Positions 46,649 to 55,917 of a stretch of 64,000 nucleotides of DNA are shown piece by piece (position 1 is the stretch's first letter; each line of letters opens with the position of its first letter). The notes beneath the pieces were generated by a model. It did no database searches and had not been told where the DNA came from. It worked only from the letters and a program-made list of their open reading frames with translations. The stretch comes from Leptospirales bacterium (GTDB lineage Bacteria > Spirochaetota > Leptospiria > Leptospirales > Leptonemataceae), in contig JAEUSB010000049.1 in NCBI GenBank assembly GCA_016788865.1, positions 1 to 64,000 of the forward strand, given 5' to 3'. A program made the position numbers and the translations under genes.

Positions 46649-47656
46649 ATGCCATCGGCTGCCAGAATTCACCGTTCGACCAATGGCCCCGTCGAAGTTT
46701 TCGGCAACCGGTATTCCTCAGGCCAAACCGTTGCGAATGGAATTGAACTTGGGTGGGGTCATTTTGTCGGATCCGGTATTCCCACGGTCATGGTGCATGG
46801 TTTGACTGCTAACCATCTTTGCTTCTTGCACCTGGCCCGGGCGCTGAATTCCGCCGGACTCGATATTCTTGCCTATGACTTGCGAGGTCGTGGCCAGTCC
46901 GATAAACCCAGGGGTGTCTACAGTACGCAGGTCCATGCGGCAGATTTGCACTCTTTGCTGAGGAGTAAAAAGTTCTCGAAACGATTCTCAAGGCCTCTCC
47001 TGGTTGCACACTCCCTTGGCGCTTATGCTGCGCTCGAATTTCTCAGGTTGAACCCGGATGAAGCCAGAGGACTCGTTCTTCTGGATGGTGGCGCACGCCT
47101 GACCCTCGGTGAACAGCTCCGGATCTACATCATGCTGAGGCTGTCCTTTATTCGCCTGGGGAGAAAGTTTAAGGACCCGGAAGCCTATTTGAGTTTGATC
47201 CAGAATTCGCCACTGGTTAAGCGATGGTCGCCAGAACTTGAAGCCATGGTCCGCTACGACATGGAAGTAACATCCGATGGCGCCGGTCTGAACATTCCTG
47301 TCCACGTTATCGAAAGTGAGTTGAATTCCATTGGCGGGTCACTAAACGTTATGCGCTCTTTACGCAATCTGCTCGGAAATCGGCGGGGCTTCGAGCCTCA
47401 GTTTGCATCCATCAAGGTTCCGGTATTGATTGTTCGGGCAGTACAACCAAATCTATTTCCTGGGGATAGCATCCTCACGAAGCGCGGGGTGCAAGAAATG
47501 GAGCAGGAGTTCCCCCATGTCACGGTTCGCGAGATTCAGGCAAATCATTACAGTATGATCATGGAGGATCAACCGGAATTGAACGCGATGATTATCGATT
47601 TTGCCCGGTCGATAAAAGCAGGGGCCTCAAAACGTAAGGTAGTTCGGAAACGCTAG
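46649..47656 (+). CDS. Alpha/beta hydrolase
   Basis: 335 residues. MVHGLTANHLCF oxyanion region, YDLRGRGQSDKP, nucleophile elbow in LVAHSLGAYAA (H-S-L-G-A, so G-x-S-x-G is relaxed to A-H-S-L-G), and a final His in QANHYSMI. A partner acid is not obvious; Asp in the P-G-D-S segment is a candidate. Soluble, no signal peptide. The last ten residues are basic. Substrate unknown. It ends four bases into the convergent OmpA lipoprotein gene. Confidence 0.85.
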   Translation: MPSAARIHRSTNGPVEVFGNRYSSGQTVANGIELGWGHFVGSGIPTVMVHGLTANHLCFLHLARALNSAGLDILAYDLRGRGQSDKPRGVYSTQVHAADLHSLLRSKKFSKRFSRPLLVAHSLGAYAALEFLRLNPDEARGLVLLDGGARLTLGEQLRIYIMLRLSFIRLGRKFKDPEAYLSLIQNSPLVKRWSPELEAMVRYDMEVTSDGAGLNIPVHVIESELNSIGGSLNVMRSLRNLLGNRRGFEPQFASIKVPVLIVRAVQPNLFPGDSILTKRGVQEMEQEFPHVTVREIQANHYSMIMEDQPELNAMIIDFARSIKAGASKRKVVRKR

Positions 47657-49827
47657 CCGGGAATCACAGTTACGATCGCTCGTCTGTTCAATTTTCGTCC
47701 CCTGGCGGTGCGATTGCTCGAAGCCGGTCTGTTCTCCCCAATTCCACGATATCCAATTCTCTTGGGAGAAATTCCCTGACCTGTCAGGAATTGAAATACC
47801 TTCCGGGCTCGCTGCTCGCTCAGGTTCTTGTTGTATTGCCCGGTGCCCAACGAATCGGTATGGGCTTCGATGAACACGCGATTTCTGGGATTGCTCTTCA
47901 AATTCAGAACCACCGATTTCAGCACGCCAGGATTCATCATGCGCAATCCGTTTGGATTAAAATAGACGATCTGTGCGACGGGTCGAATATTCTGTTTTCC
48001 TGGTTCACGAGCAGGAGTTACTTTGTCTGTCCTGGTGGCGGATGCGGTCTTGATTTCCGGGAGAATCAGTGGGAGCATTTCCCGTTGTTTCGGTTCGCCT
48101 TCTGACCTCGCTGCCGTGCTTGTTGGTCCTGGCTTCTTTGCCTCACTGGATTCACTCCTTGCAACCTCAGCAGTTTCCGTTTTCGGAGGCTTGTATTCGG
48201 GATCAACCTTCATCGCCACAGGAATTTCAACATCGCGGGACTTGAGTTTCGCCGGAGCTGTATCAATCGGAAATGTTTGCTTGAAGAATCCTTCCTTCTC
48301 GATGGCGATATCGTACTTCTTGTTCATAGCAAGCGGAATGAGGTATTCACCAGTGTCAGGTCGACTCCTGGACTGACCCTCTTCCTTGCCTTCGCTGTTC
48401 CACTTGACGCTGGCTTCAACCGGATCACCGGACGCAGACTTTACTTTTCCGCGCAGAATGGTAACGTCTTCCTTGGGCTTTGCCTGCGGTGGCAGTGGGG
48501 CGACCAGGAAGACATCAGAAGGGCCTTTGGTATCCGACAGAGATCCGGAGATTAATCCTGAGTCTCCGTGTGCCGTTATGCGGAATCCTGAGTCATCTCC
48601 GGGTCCGTTGACTGCAGGTCCGAGATTGACAGGTTCTGTCCAGTTTGTCCACGTATCGTCCATTCTAACGGTGCGAAATACATCGTGCCCACCGAGACCG
48701 GGGTGGCCTTCTGAAGAGAAATAAAGAGTCTTTCCGTCTGCATGCAGAAACGGGTTTCTCTCCGAGCCCGGTGTATTTACAACAGGTCCTAGATTTCGGG
48801 GAAGAGAAAAAGAACCATCGGGCTTTCGGAAACTTACATAGAGGTCTGTATTGCCATTCTTGCCGCCAGCGAAGAATTCCTTCTGACGAGCATGAAACGG
48901 ATAATAGCCGCCGGCCCGATCGCTAACAAATATTACGGCCTTACCGTCAGGCGAAAACGAAGCGTCCGAGTCAAAGTGAACGGAGTTGATTGGTGGTGGC
49001 ATGGGCCTGGGGGCACTCCAACCACTTGCAGTTAACTTTGATTCAAATATATCGCCTGCGCCGAGCGATCCCGGATAGTTTCCAAACAGTGACAGAGTCC
49101 CACCGTCCGATGAAATCCCGAGGACCGACTCATGAGATTTTGAATTCAGTTGGGAAACGGCGGTGGCGTTCCATGTCCCATCTTTCTGTTTCTCAGCCAG
49201 ATAAATGTCTTCGCCGGGCGGATCAGACAGCCGTTGGTTCTGATTATAACGCGTGAAGTATATGCGCTTGCCGGAGAGCTCCATGACGGCATCGTACTCT
49301 GCCAGATCCGTATTCACGTTTCCTGCCAGATTCGTGAGCTTCGAATTGCCTCGCCCCTGCGCTAGAATCGCAATGATTGCCGAGCTGTGCTTTTCGAGGC
49401 CAGGCACTTTGTTGCGAGTCCAAACATCCTGCGCGGCTTTCAGATCACCCCTTTTTACTTCACTTCCCGCCAGGGACTCAATGGCCAGGAAGCGGCGGCT
49501 CAGGGGTGCCTTGTCCGATTCTGCGATCTTCGTCAGCGTTTTGATCTGCTCAGCAGTGAGCACCCGATCCTGAAATTCCAGGAACTCATCGTGCATGGCC
49601 TGCGTGATGTCGAGGTGAGGATGAAACATCGCGCTGCGCTCACGAGCCACCTTCAATCGGGCTTCGTCGCGGGAAACAGCTTCCGTTAAAGGAGTGTCAG
49701 CCGGGACCTGGCTTTCGTGACTTGTGGGACCGCTCCGATTCTGGTTTGTCGCTGGGGCGTTTCTGCTGGAAGCGCAATCGATAAGCAACAAGGCCACAAT
49801 GGCGAGGGGCAGTCCTGTCAGGCGCAT
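47653..49827 (-). CDS. OmpA-family lipoprotein with PD40/WD40-like repeats
   Basis: 724 residues from ATG 49827 (AAGGA lies eight bases upstream; a further-upstream start would hide the signal sequence). The signal ends ALLLIDC, a lipobox. Middle region (about 170-440) has PD40-type blades such as DASFSPDGKAVIFVSDRAGGYYPF and NPFLHADGKTLYFSSEGHPGLGGHDVF. The C-terminal OmpA domain holds YFNPNGLRM and the peptidoglycan motif EAHTDSLGTGQYNKNLSEQRA. Anchors the outer membrane to peptidoglycan. Confidence 0.93.
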   Translation of the reverse strand: MRLTGLPLAIVALLLIDCASSRNAPATNQNRSGPTSHESQVPADTPLTEAVSRDEARLKVARERSAMFHPHLDITQAMHDEFLEFQDRVLTAEQIKTLTKIAESDKAPLSRRFLAIESLAGSEVKRGDLKAAQDVWTRNKVPGLEKHSSAIIAILAQGRGNSKLTNLAGNVNTDLAEYDAVMELSGKRIYFTRYNQNQRLSDPPGEDIYLAEKQKDGTWNATAVSQLNSKSHESVLGISSDGGTLSLFGNYPGSLGAGDIFESKLTASGWSAPRPMPPPINSVHFDSDASFSPDGKAVIFVSDRAGGYYPFHARQKEFFAGGKNGNTDLYVSFRKPDGSFSLPRNLGPVVNTPGSERNPFLHADGKTLYFSSEGHPGLGGHDVFRTVRMDDTWTNWTEPVNLGPAVNGPGDDSGFRITAHGDSGLISGSLSDTKGPSDVFLVAPLPPQAKPKEDVTILRGKVKSASGDPVEASVKWNSEGKEEGQSRSRPDTGEYLIPLAMNKKYDIAIEKEGFFKQTFPIDTAPAKLKSRDVEIPVAMKVDPEYKPPKTETAEVARSESSEAKKPGPTSTAARSEGEPKQREMLPLILPEIKTASATRTDKVTPAREPGKQNIRPVAQIVYFNPNGLRMMNPGVLKSVVLNLKSNPRNRVFIEAHTDSLGTGQYNKNLSEQRARKVFQFLTGQGISPKRIGYRGIGENRPASSNRTARGRKLNRRAIVTVIPG

Positions 49828-49900
49828 CCCACATCCTTCAGCGATAGAACCGCGTTCGTCCAGTTTTTTTGAACAGGGAGCGGATGCAGAACACAAAAGC

Positions 49901-50251
49901 TTGACCGGCCCGGGACCGGAGCGAGCATACTGTGTGCCACTCTTCAAATCCGGTCAGGAAATTCAGCTAACCATTCGCGGCGAGAAATTGAAGGGACTGG
50001 TCGTGTATGAGAAAAGCAAGGAAGTTGCCGTTAGACTACAGGATCATCCTGTGTTTAAGAATGACTCAATCTGGACCATGCTGAAGAACGAGTTCATTCA
50101 CGGAGAGTACGAGCAAGGACCATATCACTGTGCGTTTGATGCCCGGATGACTGATCTGGATGCCGACAGGGCGTCCATTGAGAACGATTGGGTGCTCAAT
50201 TTACAACTGCCGGGAAAGGTTCGGCGAACCAACAAGAACTATTCTGCCTGA
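49901..50251 (+). CDS. Hypothetical protein at the head of a glycan gene cluster
   Basis: About 116 residues if translation starts at TTG 49901; GTG 49934 is an alternative, and starts further upstream would run into the divergent lipoprotein promoter and signal-peptide code. The domain (GQEIQLTIRGEKLKGLVVYEKSKEVAVRLQD) has the strand pattern of PilZ-like small barrels, but the Arg-x3-Arg and N-x-S-x2-G c-di-GMP motifs are not seen. No family assigned. Five bases separate it from the DUF4214 gene. Confidence 0.55.
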   Translation: MTGPGPERAYCVPLFKSGQEIQLTIRGEKLKGLVVYEKSKEVAVRLQDHPVFKNDSIWTMLKNEFIHGEYEQGPYHCAFDARMTDLDADRASIENDWVLNLQLPGKVRRTNKNYSA

Positions 50252-50256
50252 ACACT

Positions 50257-50802
50257 ATGCCCCCCGACCTTACGCAACTTCGAGAGCAGATTGAACTAGA
50301 GGCAGCCAGATTGCGCGGACTACCTGCAGGTACTGAGGTAGTGGAAAACAAGGCTGGTCTACCTCGACAGGACCTGGCCCGGGCTTTCGAAGAAGAACTG
50401 GTCTTTGAACCGAGTATCGATTCAAGCGATAGTCCCGTCTGCGACGTACGAGCGATCCTTCGTTTTGACGGGCATGATTTTATTCGCAACTGTTATCGGC
50501 AGATTCTGCGACGTGAGGCAGACGGAGACGGACTGTCATACTACTACGATTTATTGAAGCGCGGGAAGAAGAAGTTTGAGATCGTTCTCAGAATGCGCGC
50601 CTCGCGCGAAGGACGAATAGCCCGGATACGGCTTGTGCGTTGGTTTTGGCCAGGTCTCTATTTCGTGGTTGTATCGATTCCATTGATCGGATATGTTGCG
50701 GAGGTCTTAATCGAGACCTTGCTCTGGCCTCGAACGCTAACAAAACTGGTGCTCAGACAGGAGCTGTTGCGCGAGAAACTGAATCGCCTTTTGCAAAAAT
50801 GA
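50257..50802 (+). CDS. DUF4214 protein with C-terminal membrane helix
   Basis: About 181 residues from ATG 50257. A helical N-terminus precedes a DUF4214-like domain (FIRNCYRQILRREADGDGLSYYYDLL, FEIVLRMRAS), also seen in carbohydrate-binding and glycosyltransferase-associated proteins. One or two membrane helices follow (WPGLYFVVVSIPLIGYVAEVLI), then a helix ending LREKLNRLLQK. It shares ATGA with a glycosyltransferase gene, which suggests a role holding envelope-glycan enzymes at the membrane (inference). Confidence 0.72.
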   Translation: MPPDLTQLREQIELEAARLRGLPAGTEVVENKAGLPRQDLARAFEEELVFEPSIDSSDSPVCDVRAILRFDGHDFIRNCYRQILRREADGDGLSYYYDLLKRGKKKFEIVLRMRASREGRIARIRLVRWFWPGLYFVVVSIPLIGYVAEVLIETLLWPRTLTKLVLRQELLREKLNRLLQK

Positions 50803-51887
50803 ACCGCGTAGCAATCCTCCTTCCTCGACTTGATCCGGGTGATGCAGTTGGCAACGATGCTCGTGGAATGGTGGAGGCGCTTAAAAGCGTCGGAGTTTCC
50901 TGCAAGATTTTCGCCGGGTCCTGGAACAGATCTGAATCGCCAGAACCATTGCGCAAACTACGGCGATATCTCAGCGATCAGGACACGCTGATTTTCCACC
51001 ATACCGTGCAATGGCCAGAGGGTGAATCCGCGTTCATGGACAGTCCGGCACGAAAGATCCTGAAATATCATAACCTGACGCCGGCTCATTTCTTTGAACC
51101 TTACAGTCGTGCCTACGCAGATGCTTGCGCGAATGCTCGTCTCTCCTTGAAACGGATCCTTGAGGCAGGCGTCGAACAAATCCTTTGCGACTCCGCTTTC
51201 AACGTTGAGGATATTGTTCGTGAGGGTGCCCGCCGCGAACTTTGCAAAATTGTCCCCCCGTTTCACGGGATCGAGAAAAGAGAGAATATCGATTCGGACC
51301 TCTCGCTCATCTATGAGCGGATGCAGGGGCTGACTGATTTCATGATCCTCTCCGTGGGCCGGATTGTTCCAAACAAAGCATATGAACACTTGATTGAATC
51401 ATTCGCGGTCTACCAGGCTGCATACGGTCGAGGCCAACTCGTGCTCGTTGGTCGGCAGGATCCACTTGTGGAATCTTATACCCGTAAGCTCCAGGGCTTA
51501 ATAGTCTCTCGCGGATTGCTCAAAAGCGTGCGAATGTTGAATCATGTCTCCGATGCTAAACTGCGTGCACTTTTCCTCACTGCCGATTGCTATGCTGTAA
51601 CAAGTGAGCATGAGGGATTTTGTGTTCCGGTGATTGAAGCCATGCGCACGAAGATTCCCGTCGTTGCTTCAGGCAGAACAGCAGTACCTGAAACGCTTGG
51701 TGGCTGCGGGCTGCACTGGAAAGACGCCGATCCGCATATCCTGGCCGCGGCTTTCCACAAGGTCTCAGTGAACCGTGATGCTGCGCAGGTCATGCGCGAC
51801 GAAGGATCGCTCTCATTTGAGAAGCGATTTGCCTCCGGGCGGCTTACAGAAATCTTCTTGAGCGCACTTTCAGGAGCTGCAGGCTGA
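50799..51887 (+). CDS. Glycosyltransferase family 4
   Basis: 362 residues with the GT-B fold. The N-terminal half contains a ligand loop near GDAVGNDARGM. The C-terminal half has MILSVGRIVPNKAYEHLIESF, LVGRQDP and TSEHEGFCVPVIEAM, the E-x7-E motif that holds the donor nucleotide. Retaining enzyme, probably for O-antigen or surface polysaccharide. It overlaps the DUF4214 gene by four bases and the next glycosyltransferase by one. Confidence 0.92.
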   Translation: MNRVAILLPRLDPGDAVGNDARGMVEALKSVGVSCKIFAGSWNRSESPEPLRKLRRYLSDQDTLIFHHTVQWPEGESAFMDSPARKILKYHNLTPAHFFEPYSRAYADACANARLSLKRILEAGVEQILCDSAFNVEDIVREGARRELCKIVPPFHGIEKRENIDSDLSLIYERMQGLTDFMILSVGRIVPNKAYEHLIESFAVYQAAYGRGQLVLVGRQDPLVESYTRKLQGLIVSRGLLKSVRMLNHVSDAKLRALFLTADCYAVTSEHEGFCVPVIEAMRTKIPVVASGRTAVPETLGGCGLHWKDADPHILAAAFHKVSVNRDAAQVMRDEGSLSFEKRFASGRLTEIFLSALSGAAG

Positions 51888-53056
51888 TGGATCGCCTTGC
51901 GATTGTAATCCAGCGGTATTCAGGGGTGACCGGCGGCTCCGAAGCTCTCGCGCGCTACTACGCGGAGACACTGAGAAGTCATTTCAAAGTTGACGTTTTG
52001 ACTACTACGGCCGGGAATCTTGACACCTGGGCAGAGCAATTTTCACCGGGTTCTGTGGAAGAATCTGGTTGCAACGTTATGCGATTTAACGTAACCATTG
52101 GGAGAAGTAACTACTGGCATGCCCTTAACGCGCTGCTCATGCGCCAGCATTCGCAGAAAACAGGGTTTGTCCCCTGGTCAACTGCCCTGCAGGAAGAGTG
52201 GATTCGCAGACAAGGCCCGCATTCGGAATCACTGCTTGAATACTTGCGATTGAATCACCAGAATTACCAGTGCGTTCTATTTTTCACCTATATGTATTCT
52301 CATTCATATTTTGGAACAATGCGGGTACCGCGCGTGCGTAGCCGTCTGATACCAACACTGCATGATGAACCAGCAGCGTACCTGGAAGCATTCGCAGAAT
52401 CGGCCCGGAGGACTGGGGGTATTCTATGGAACACGGAATCCGAGAAGTCTTTCGGCGAAGGACTCTGGGGGCACCCAGGTGGGCAGGTGATCGGGATGGG
52501 GATTGATGTGGCGGGAGATGGAAGGCGGGATTCGACCGTCGCTCCGTACATCCTTTACTCTGGCCGCATTGATCCGGGAAAGGGGTGCAACGAGCTATTC
52601 GAAATGTTCGCAGGTTTCAGGAAGAAGCATCCGACTCTCAAGCTCAAGCTGACCGGTCAGCTCTATGCGAAGATCCCATCCGGAAATGGAATCGAGTATT
52701 TGGGCTTTGTCGCAAACGACAGGAAGCTGGATTTGATGCGCAATGCCGTTTGCTTCTGTATGCCATCTATCAACGAAAGTCTGAGTATCGCGACTCTTGA
52801 GGCGATGTCAGTGCGAACACCCGTTCTGGTGAACGGCAAAAATCCGGTACTTCTTGAACATGTAGAACGCAGTCAGGGAGGAATCCAGTATACCGATGCG
52901 GCTCAATTTGAGGAAGGCGTGCAAGCATGCTTGCAAAACGCCCGGCTACGGGACACGCTTGGTGAGAACGGCAGGCAATATGTTCTCAAGCATTACGCGC
53001 ATTCCGCAGTACGCGACCGATTGCTTCACGCTGTCTCAGCTAAACTCTCTGCATGA
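51887..53056 (+). CDS. Glycosyltransferase family 4
   Basis: 389 residues, GT-B fold. The acceptor domain starts AIVIQRYSGVTGGSEALARYYAETL with the glycine-rich loop. The donor domain has ILYSGRIDPGKGCNELF, LTGQLYAKIPSG and PSINESLSIATLEAMS, the E-x7-E pattern. It shares one base with the preceding GT4 gene, so the two probably act in sequence on one glycan. Convergent with the multi-pass membrane protein downstream. Confidence 0.92.
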   Translation: MDRLAIVIQRYSGVTGGSEALARYYAETLRSHFKVDVLTTTAGNLDTWAEQFSPGSVEESGCNVMRFNVTIGRSNYWHALNALLMRQHSQKTGFVPWSTALQEEWIRRQGPHSESLLEYLRLNHQNYQCVLFFTYMYSHSYFGTMRVPRVRSRLIPTLHDEPAAYLEAFAESARRTGGILWNTESEKSFGEGLWGHPGGQVIGMGIDVAGDGRRDSTVAPYILYSGRIDPGKGCNELFEMFAGFRKKHPTLKLKLTGQLYAKIPSGNGIEYLGFVANDRKLDLMRNAVCFCMPSINESLSIATLEAMSVRTPVLVNGKNPVLLEHVERSQGGIQYTDAAQFEEGVQACLQNARLRDTLGENGRQYVLKHYAHSAVRDRLLHAVSAKLSA

Positions 53057-53082
53057 GTATCTGTGATCCAAACGAGTCTGAT

Positions 53083-54624
53083 TCAGCGACCAATGGCCTG
53101 ACGCCAGACCCGCAATTGTGCGATTGAAAATAGATTTGTAAGAGCGGGATTTTTCTTTTTGTCGTACACCCATATTTGGAGATGCCCGCAAGTATGAGTG
53201 CTGCCAGGTGGTCCCAGGCGTTGCCGAATTGCCTCTGATGGCAGATTGTTCACGATCAAATAGCTGTATTCAGGAGCACCGGTTTCGTCAATGAATCTGT
53301 CGAGATTGTTGATCCATGGCCTTGGACCGAGCGAAAGATCAACCTCATTCAACCGGATTTCTCGATTGGAAAGTATGGTGTAGGGCCGGGCAAACCAGTA
53401 ATCCGCAATTCCGTAGTTGAGATGCTGATCTGTCGCTAACTGCTTCAGACATTGAGTATTCGGGAACAGTGGATGTTCTCTGGGCTCGCCCGCTTTTAGG
53501 ATTAGAACGAACGTAAACACGATGAGCAGACTCACGCCGGGATATCGGATGAGGAACCAGCGCGATCCCCAGAAGGCTACCAGCACAACTGAAGCAAACA
53601 ATGCAAAGAAAACATAGCGATCCTGAAGCTTCGCAATACCGACCTGCGGCCCGAAGACGTTCGCTGCCAGCAGAATCGAAAGAATCGCAGCACCAGGTAG
53701 AAGGAGGACCACCCGAGTCGGTCTTCGTTTGAAAAGGAGCCCCAATATCAAACAGATCATACCGACGTAGATGGCAAAGAGGTGCCACGGTTCGGCAAAA
53801 TCAGAGAGGTGCGAGACAGACCAGTGAGTCAATCCCGCAAGGACATCCTTCTCTGGAGCGATCGTTACTATTTGCGCATTCCCCAGGCTATTGAACCAGC
53901 GTACGGATGACCTTCCGAGATAGATGCCCGTTCCGATTGCCGTCAGTACCCACACTTTACGAGAACGCTTCACGTCGCTTAGCCCCAGAAACAGGAGACT
54001 TCCGGGAACTAGAAGTGCCGCATAGGTAGAATCAGAGAGCATCGTGAGCCAGGAGAGCAAGAATAGAAAGGCCAGGTCAGAGCGGGGGCGATATCGGAAT
54101 AGGGCGCGCAAGATGAATGCATAGGCTAGAAAGGCGCTTGCACTCGCACCGTGGTGAAACGTTGGGATGATGAGACCGCGAAAAGAAGCGGGCAGAATGT
54201 CTTGAATAATTAAGAGCTGCAGGACGCTTCCGGCGAGCGCAACCGAGGGGAATGCATATCGGTTTTCTGGAAAAGCCGTTTTGAGGAAGAACGCCGCACA
54301 CAGCAGAGAAATTGAAAATTGAATGATTCCAGCTACAAAGGCCGCCAGCGGTTGTTGCAAGAATGCAAGAACGCAGAAATAGATGAGTAGATCGGGGAAG
54401 AAGTAAGGAGCCGGTGGTAGGGTCCAACCGCGAGTGGAGAACTTTTCAATGAATAGATCCCGAAACAATGCCGGAGCGTAGAGAGCATCAGAATTGAGAT
54501 AGTGGTAGAATCCGGAGGTCTCAACGGCAGTATTGGGCTCTGCCCGGGACGAGCTCAGATCGACCCAATTCAGCCAGATACAAAGAAAATAGAGAGCCGC
54601 CGAAAGAACGTACGATAGCCTCAA
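53083..54624 (-). CDS. Polytopic membrane protein, possible GT-C glycosyltransferase
   Basis: 513 residues with roughly ten membrane helices and short loops. After the first helix, an NSDALYAPALFRDLF loop holds an acidic residue in the place GT-C enzymes use for catalysis; the C-terminal 130 residues are soluble (CLKQLATDQHLNYGIADYWFARPYTILSN). Weak resemblance to mannosyl- or glucosyltransferases of envelope glycans; no family is certain. It overlaps sixA by four bases. Confidence 0.65.
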   Translation of the reverse strand: MRLSYVLSAALYFLCIWLNWVDLSSSRAEPNTAVETSGFYHYLNSDALYAPALFRDLFIEKFSTRGWTLPPAPYFFPDLLIYFCVLAFLQQPLAAFVAGIIQFSISLLCAAFFLKTAFPENRYAFPSVALAGSVLQLLIIQDILPASFRGLIIPTFHHGASASAFLAYAFILRALFRYRPRSDLAFLFLLSWLTMLSDSTYAALLVPGSLLFLGLSDVKRSRKVWVLTAIGTGIYLGRSSVRWFNSLGNAQIVTIAPEKDVLAGLTHWSVSHLSDFAEPWHLFAIYVGMICLILGLLFKRRPTRVVLLLPGAAILSILLAANVFGPQVGIAKLQDRYVFFALFASVVLVAFWGSRWFLIRYPGVSLLIVFTFVLILKAGEPREHPLFPNTQCLKQLATDQHLNYGIADYWFARPYTILSNREIRLNEVDLSLGPRPWINNLDRFIDETGAPEYSYLIVNNLPSEAIRQRLGPPGSTHTCGHLQIWVYDKKKNPALTNLFSIAQLRVWRQAIGR

Positions 54625-55115
54625 TCTTTTCCCCGGAATGGAGCAATCCCTTCTGGTTGCATGGCCCAGATGAGCATAGCTTTACCCGGCGAAAGTGGGA
54701 AGCTAATGTTCAATGCCAGGATTGTCCCCGGTGTGACATAGAAAGACGCAGGGGGCAGTCCCAGAAAATACGAAGCGAAAGTTGCTACATCTGGCATGTG
54801 AAAGACCCAGAGTGCGGCGCCGGCCCGCGATTTGGTTAAATGGGCAACGGAGTCATCAAGGTCTGCGCCCGGACTTAAAAACGAGGCGCTTTGCGGCGGA
54901 ACCTTGCAGTTGGGACCCAGGGACTTCGCGAAAAGCTCCGCTGTTTGTTGGGCGCGAGTGATTGGGCTGTGGAGCAATTCATCTATCTGCCAGTTCGCGC
55001 CCTGGATCAGCCGAGCCATCTGAGGCACGTCTGCTTCACCCTTCCCGGACAATCTACGATCAGCATCCGGAACGCCGCTCAGGGCATCGGCATGGCGAGC
55101 TAAAAGGAGCTTCAT
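54621..55115 (-). CDS. Phosphohistidine phosphatase SixA-like
   Basis: About 164 residues from ATG 55115, with AGAG upstream. LLARHADALSGVPDADRRLSGKGEAD carries the RHG-type catalytic His; a second His is in HSPITRAQQTA and a third in VFHMPDVATFASYFLG. SixA removes phosphate from histidines of phosphotransfer domains in two-component relays or PTS proteins. No two-component gene is adjacent. It shares its transcript with the membrane protein downstream. Confidence 0.88.
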   Translation of the reverse strand: MKLLLARHADALSGVPDADRRLSGKGEADVPQMARLIQGANWQIDELLHSPITRAQQTAELFAKSLGPNCKVPPQSASFLSPGADLDDSVAHLTKSRAGAALWVFHMPDVATFASYFLGLPPASFYVTPGTILALNISFPLSPGKAMLIWAMQPEGIAPFRGKD

Positions 55116-55188
55116 CCGCTCTTTCAAACTCGCCCAGGCGGGACGTAAAGCAAGAAAGCATGCCTTGACAAATGCGGATTTTAGTAGC

Positions 55189-55908
55189 ATGGTGTCCGCG
55201 ATGAGTCAGTCCCTCCAGGAAATTAACGACAATATCGCCGTGGCCGTTCAGAACGGGCAGTACCTTACTCTTAAGACCCATCGCATGACGGAGATGGTTG
55301 AGGAGCACCTCAAACACGCAGCAGAGAGCATTCTGGCAAAATCCAACCGAAGCAATCTGATTGATGTAGTCTATACCATCTTGAAGGAATTGGCGATTAA
55401 CGGATGTAAGGCAAATCAGAAGCGCATTTTTTTTGAGGAGCGCGGTTATAACATTGAGGACCCAAAGCAATACTCTATAGGTAACGAAGAATATAAGAAG
55501 ATCTTCAGTGAAGAAATGGCGCTTGAGTACGGACTGAAGGCAAAATCCAAGGGACTGTATGTTCTAATTGATTTTCTTTTCGATGCCAACGGGCTGACCC
55601 TTGAGATTTCCAACAACACTCCAATCATGCCGCAAGAAGAGGCGAGCATGCGAGAAAAACTCAAGAAGGCAATGAGTTACAACGACATCGCGGAATTCTA
55701 TATGGATCAGGCTATGGCTGGTGGGGAAACGGAAGGAGCTGGACTCGGGTTGGCCCTTGTAATCATTCTTCTGAAAGGCGAGAACGTGGATCCAAAATAC
55801 TTTCGTATCATGATTGATAAAGATCGGACGGTTGCCCGTCTGGAGATTCCGTTTTCGGATAAGTTCGTGAGCAAACGAGACGCTTCTGCGCGTGTTGTTC
55901 AGGGCTGA
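55189..55908 (+). CDS. GHKL-type (histidine-kinase-like) ATPase domain protein
   Basis: About 239 residues from ATG 55189; ATG 55201 is an alternative. ILKELAINGCKANQKRIF fits the N-box with the metal-binding Asn, and TEGAGLGLALVIILLKG fits the G2 box. At the G1 position the usual D-x-G-x-G is replaced by EISNNTP, and a long charged insert (about 90-145) separates the boxes. There is no dimerisation/phosphoacceptor helix. It could be an anti-sigma-type or degenerate ATPase. Followed at ten bases by a glycosyltransferase gene. Confidence 0.7.
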   Translation: MVSAMSQSLQEINDNIAVAVQNGQYLTLKTHRMTEMVEEHLKHAAESILAKSNRSNLIDVVYTILKELAINGCKANQKRIFFEERGYNIEDPKQYSIGNEEYKKIFSEEMALEYGLKAKSKGLYVLIDFLFDANGLTLEISNNTPIMPQEEASMREKLKKAMSYNDIAEFYMDQAMAGGETEGAGLGLALVIILLKGENVDPKYFRIMIDKDRTVARLEIPFSDKFVSKRDASARVVQG

Positions 55909-55917
55909 TTCCTGCAA

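Noticed and set aside
49724-49900. Upstream extension of the small protein at 49901
   Set aside because: It would overlap the start and signal peptide code of the divergent OmpA lipoprotein gene, whose ATG has a good ribosome site; the added residues look non-coding.
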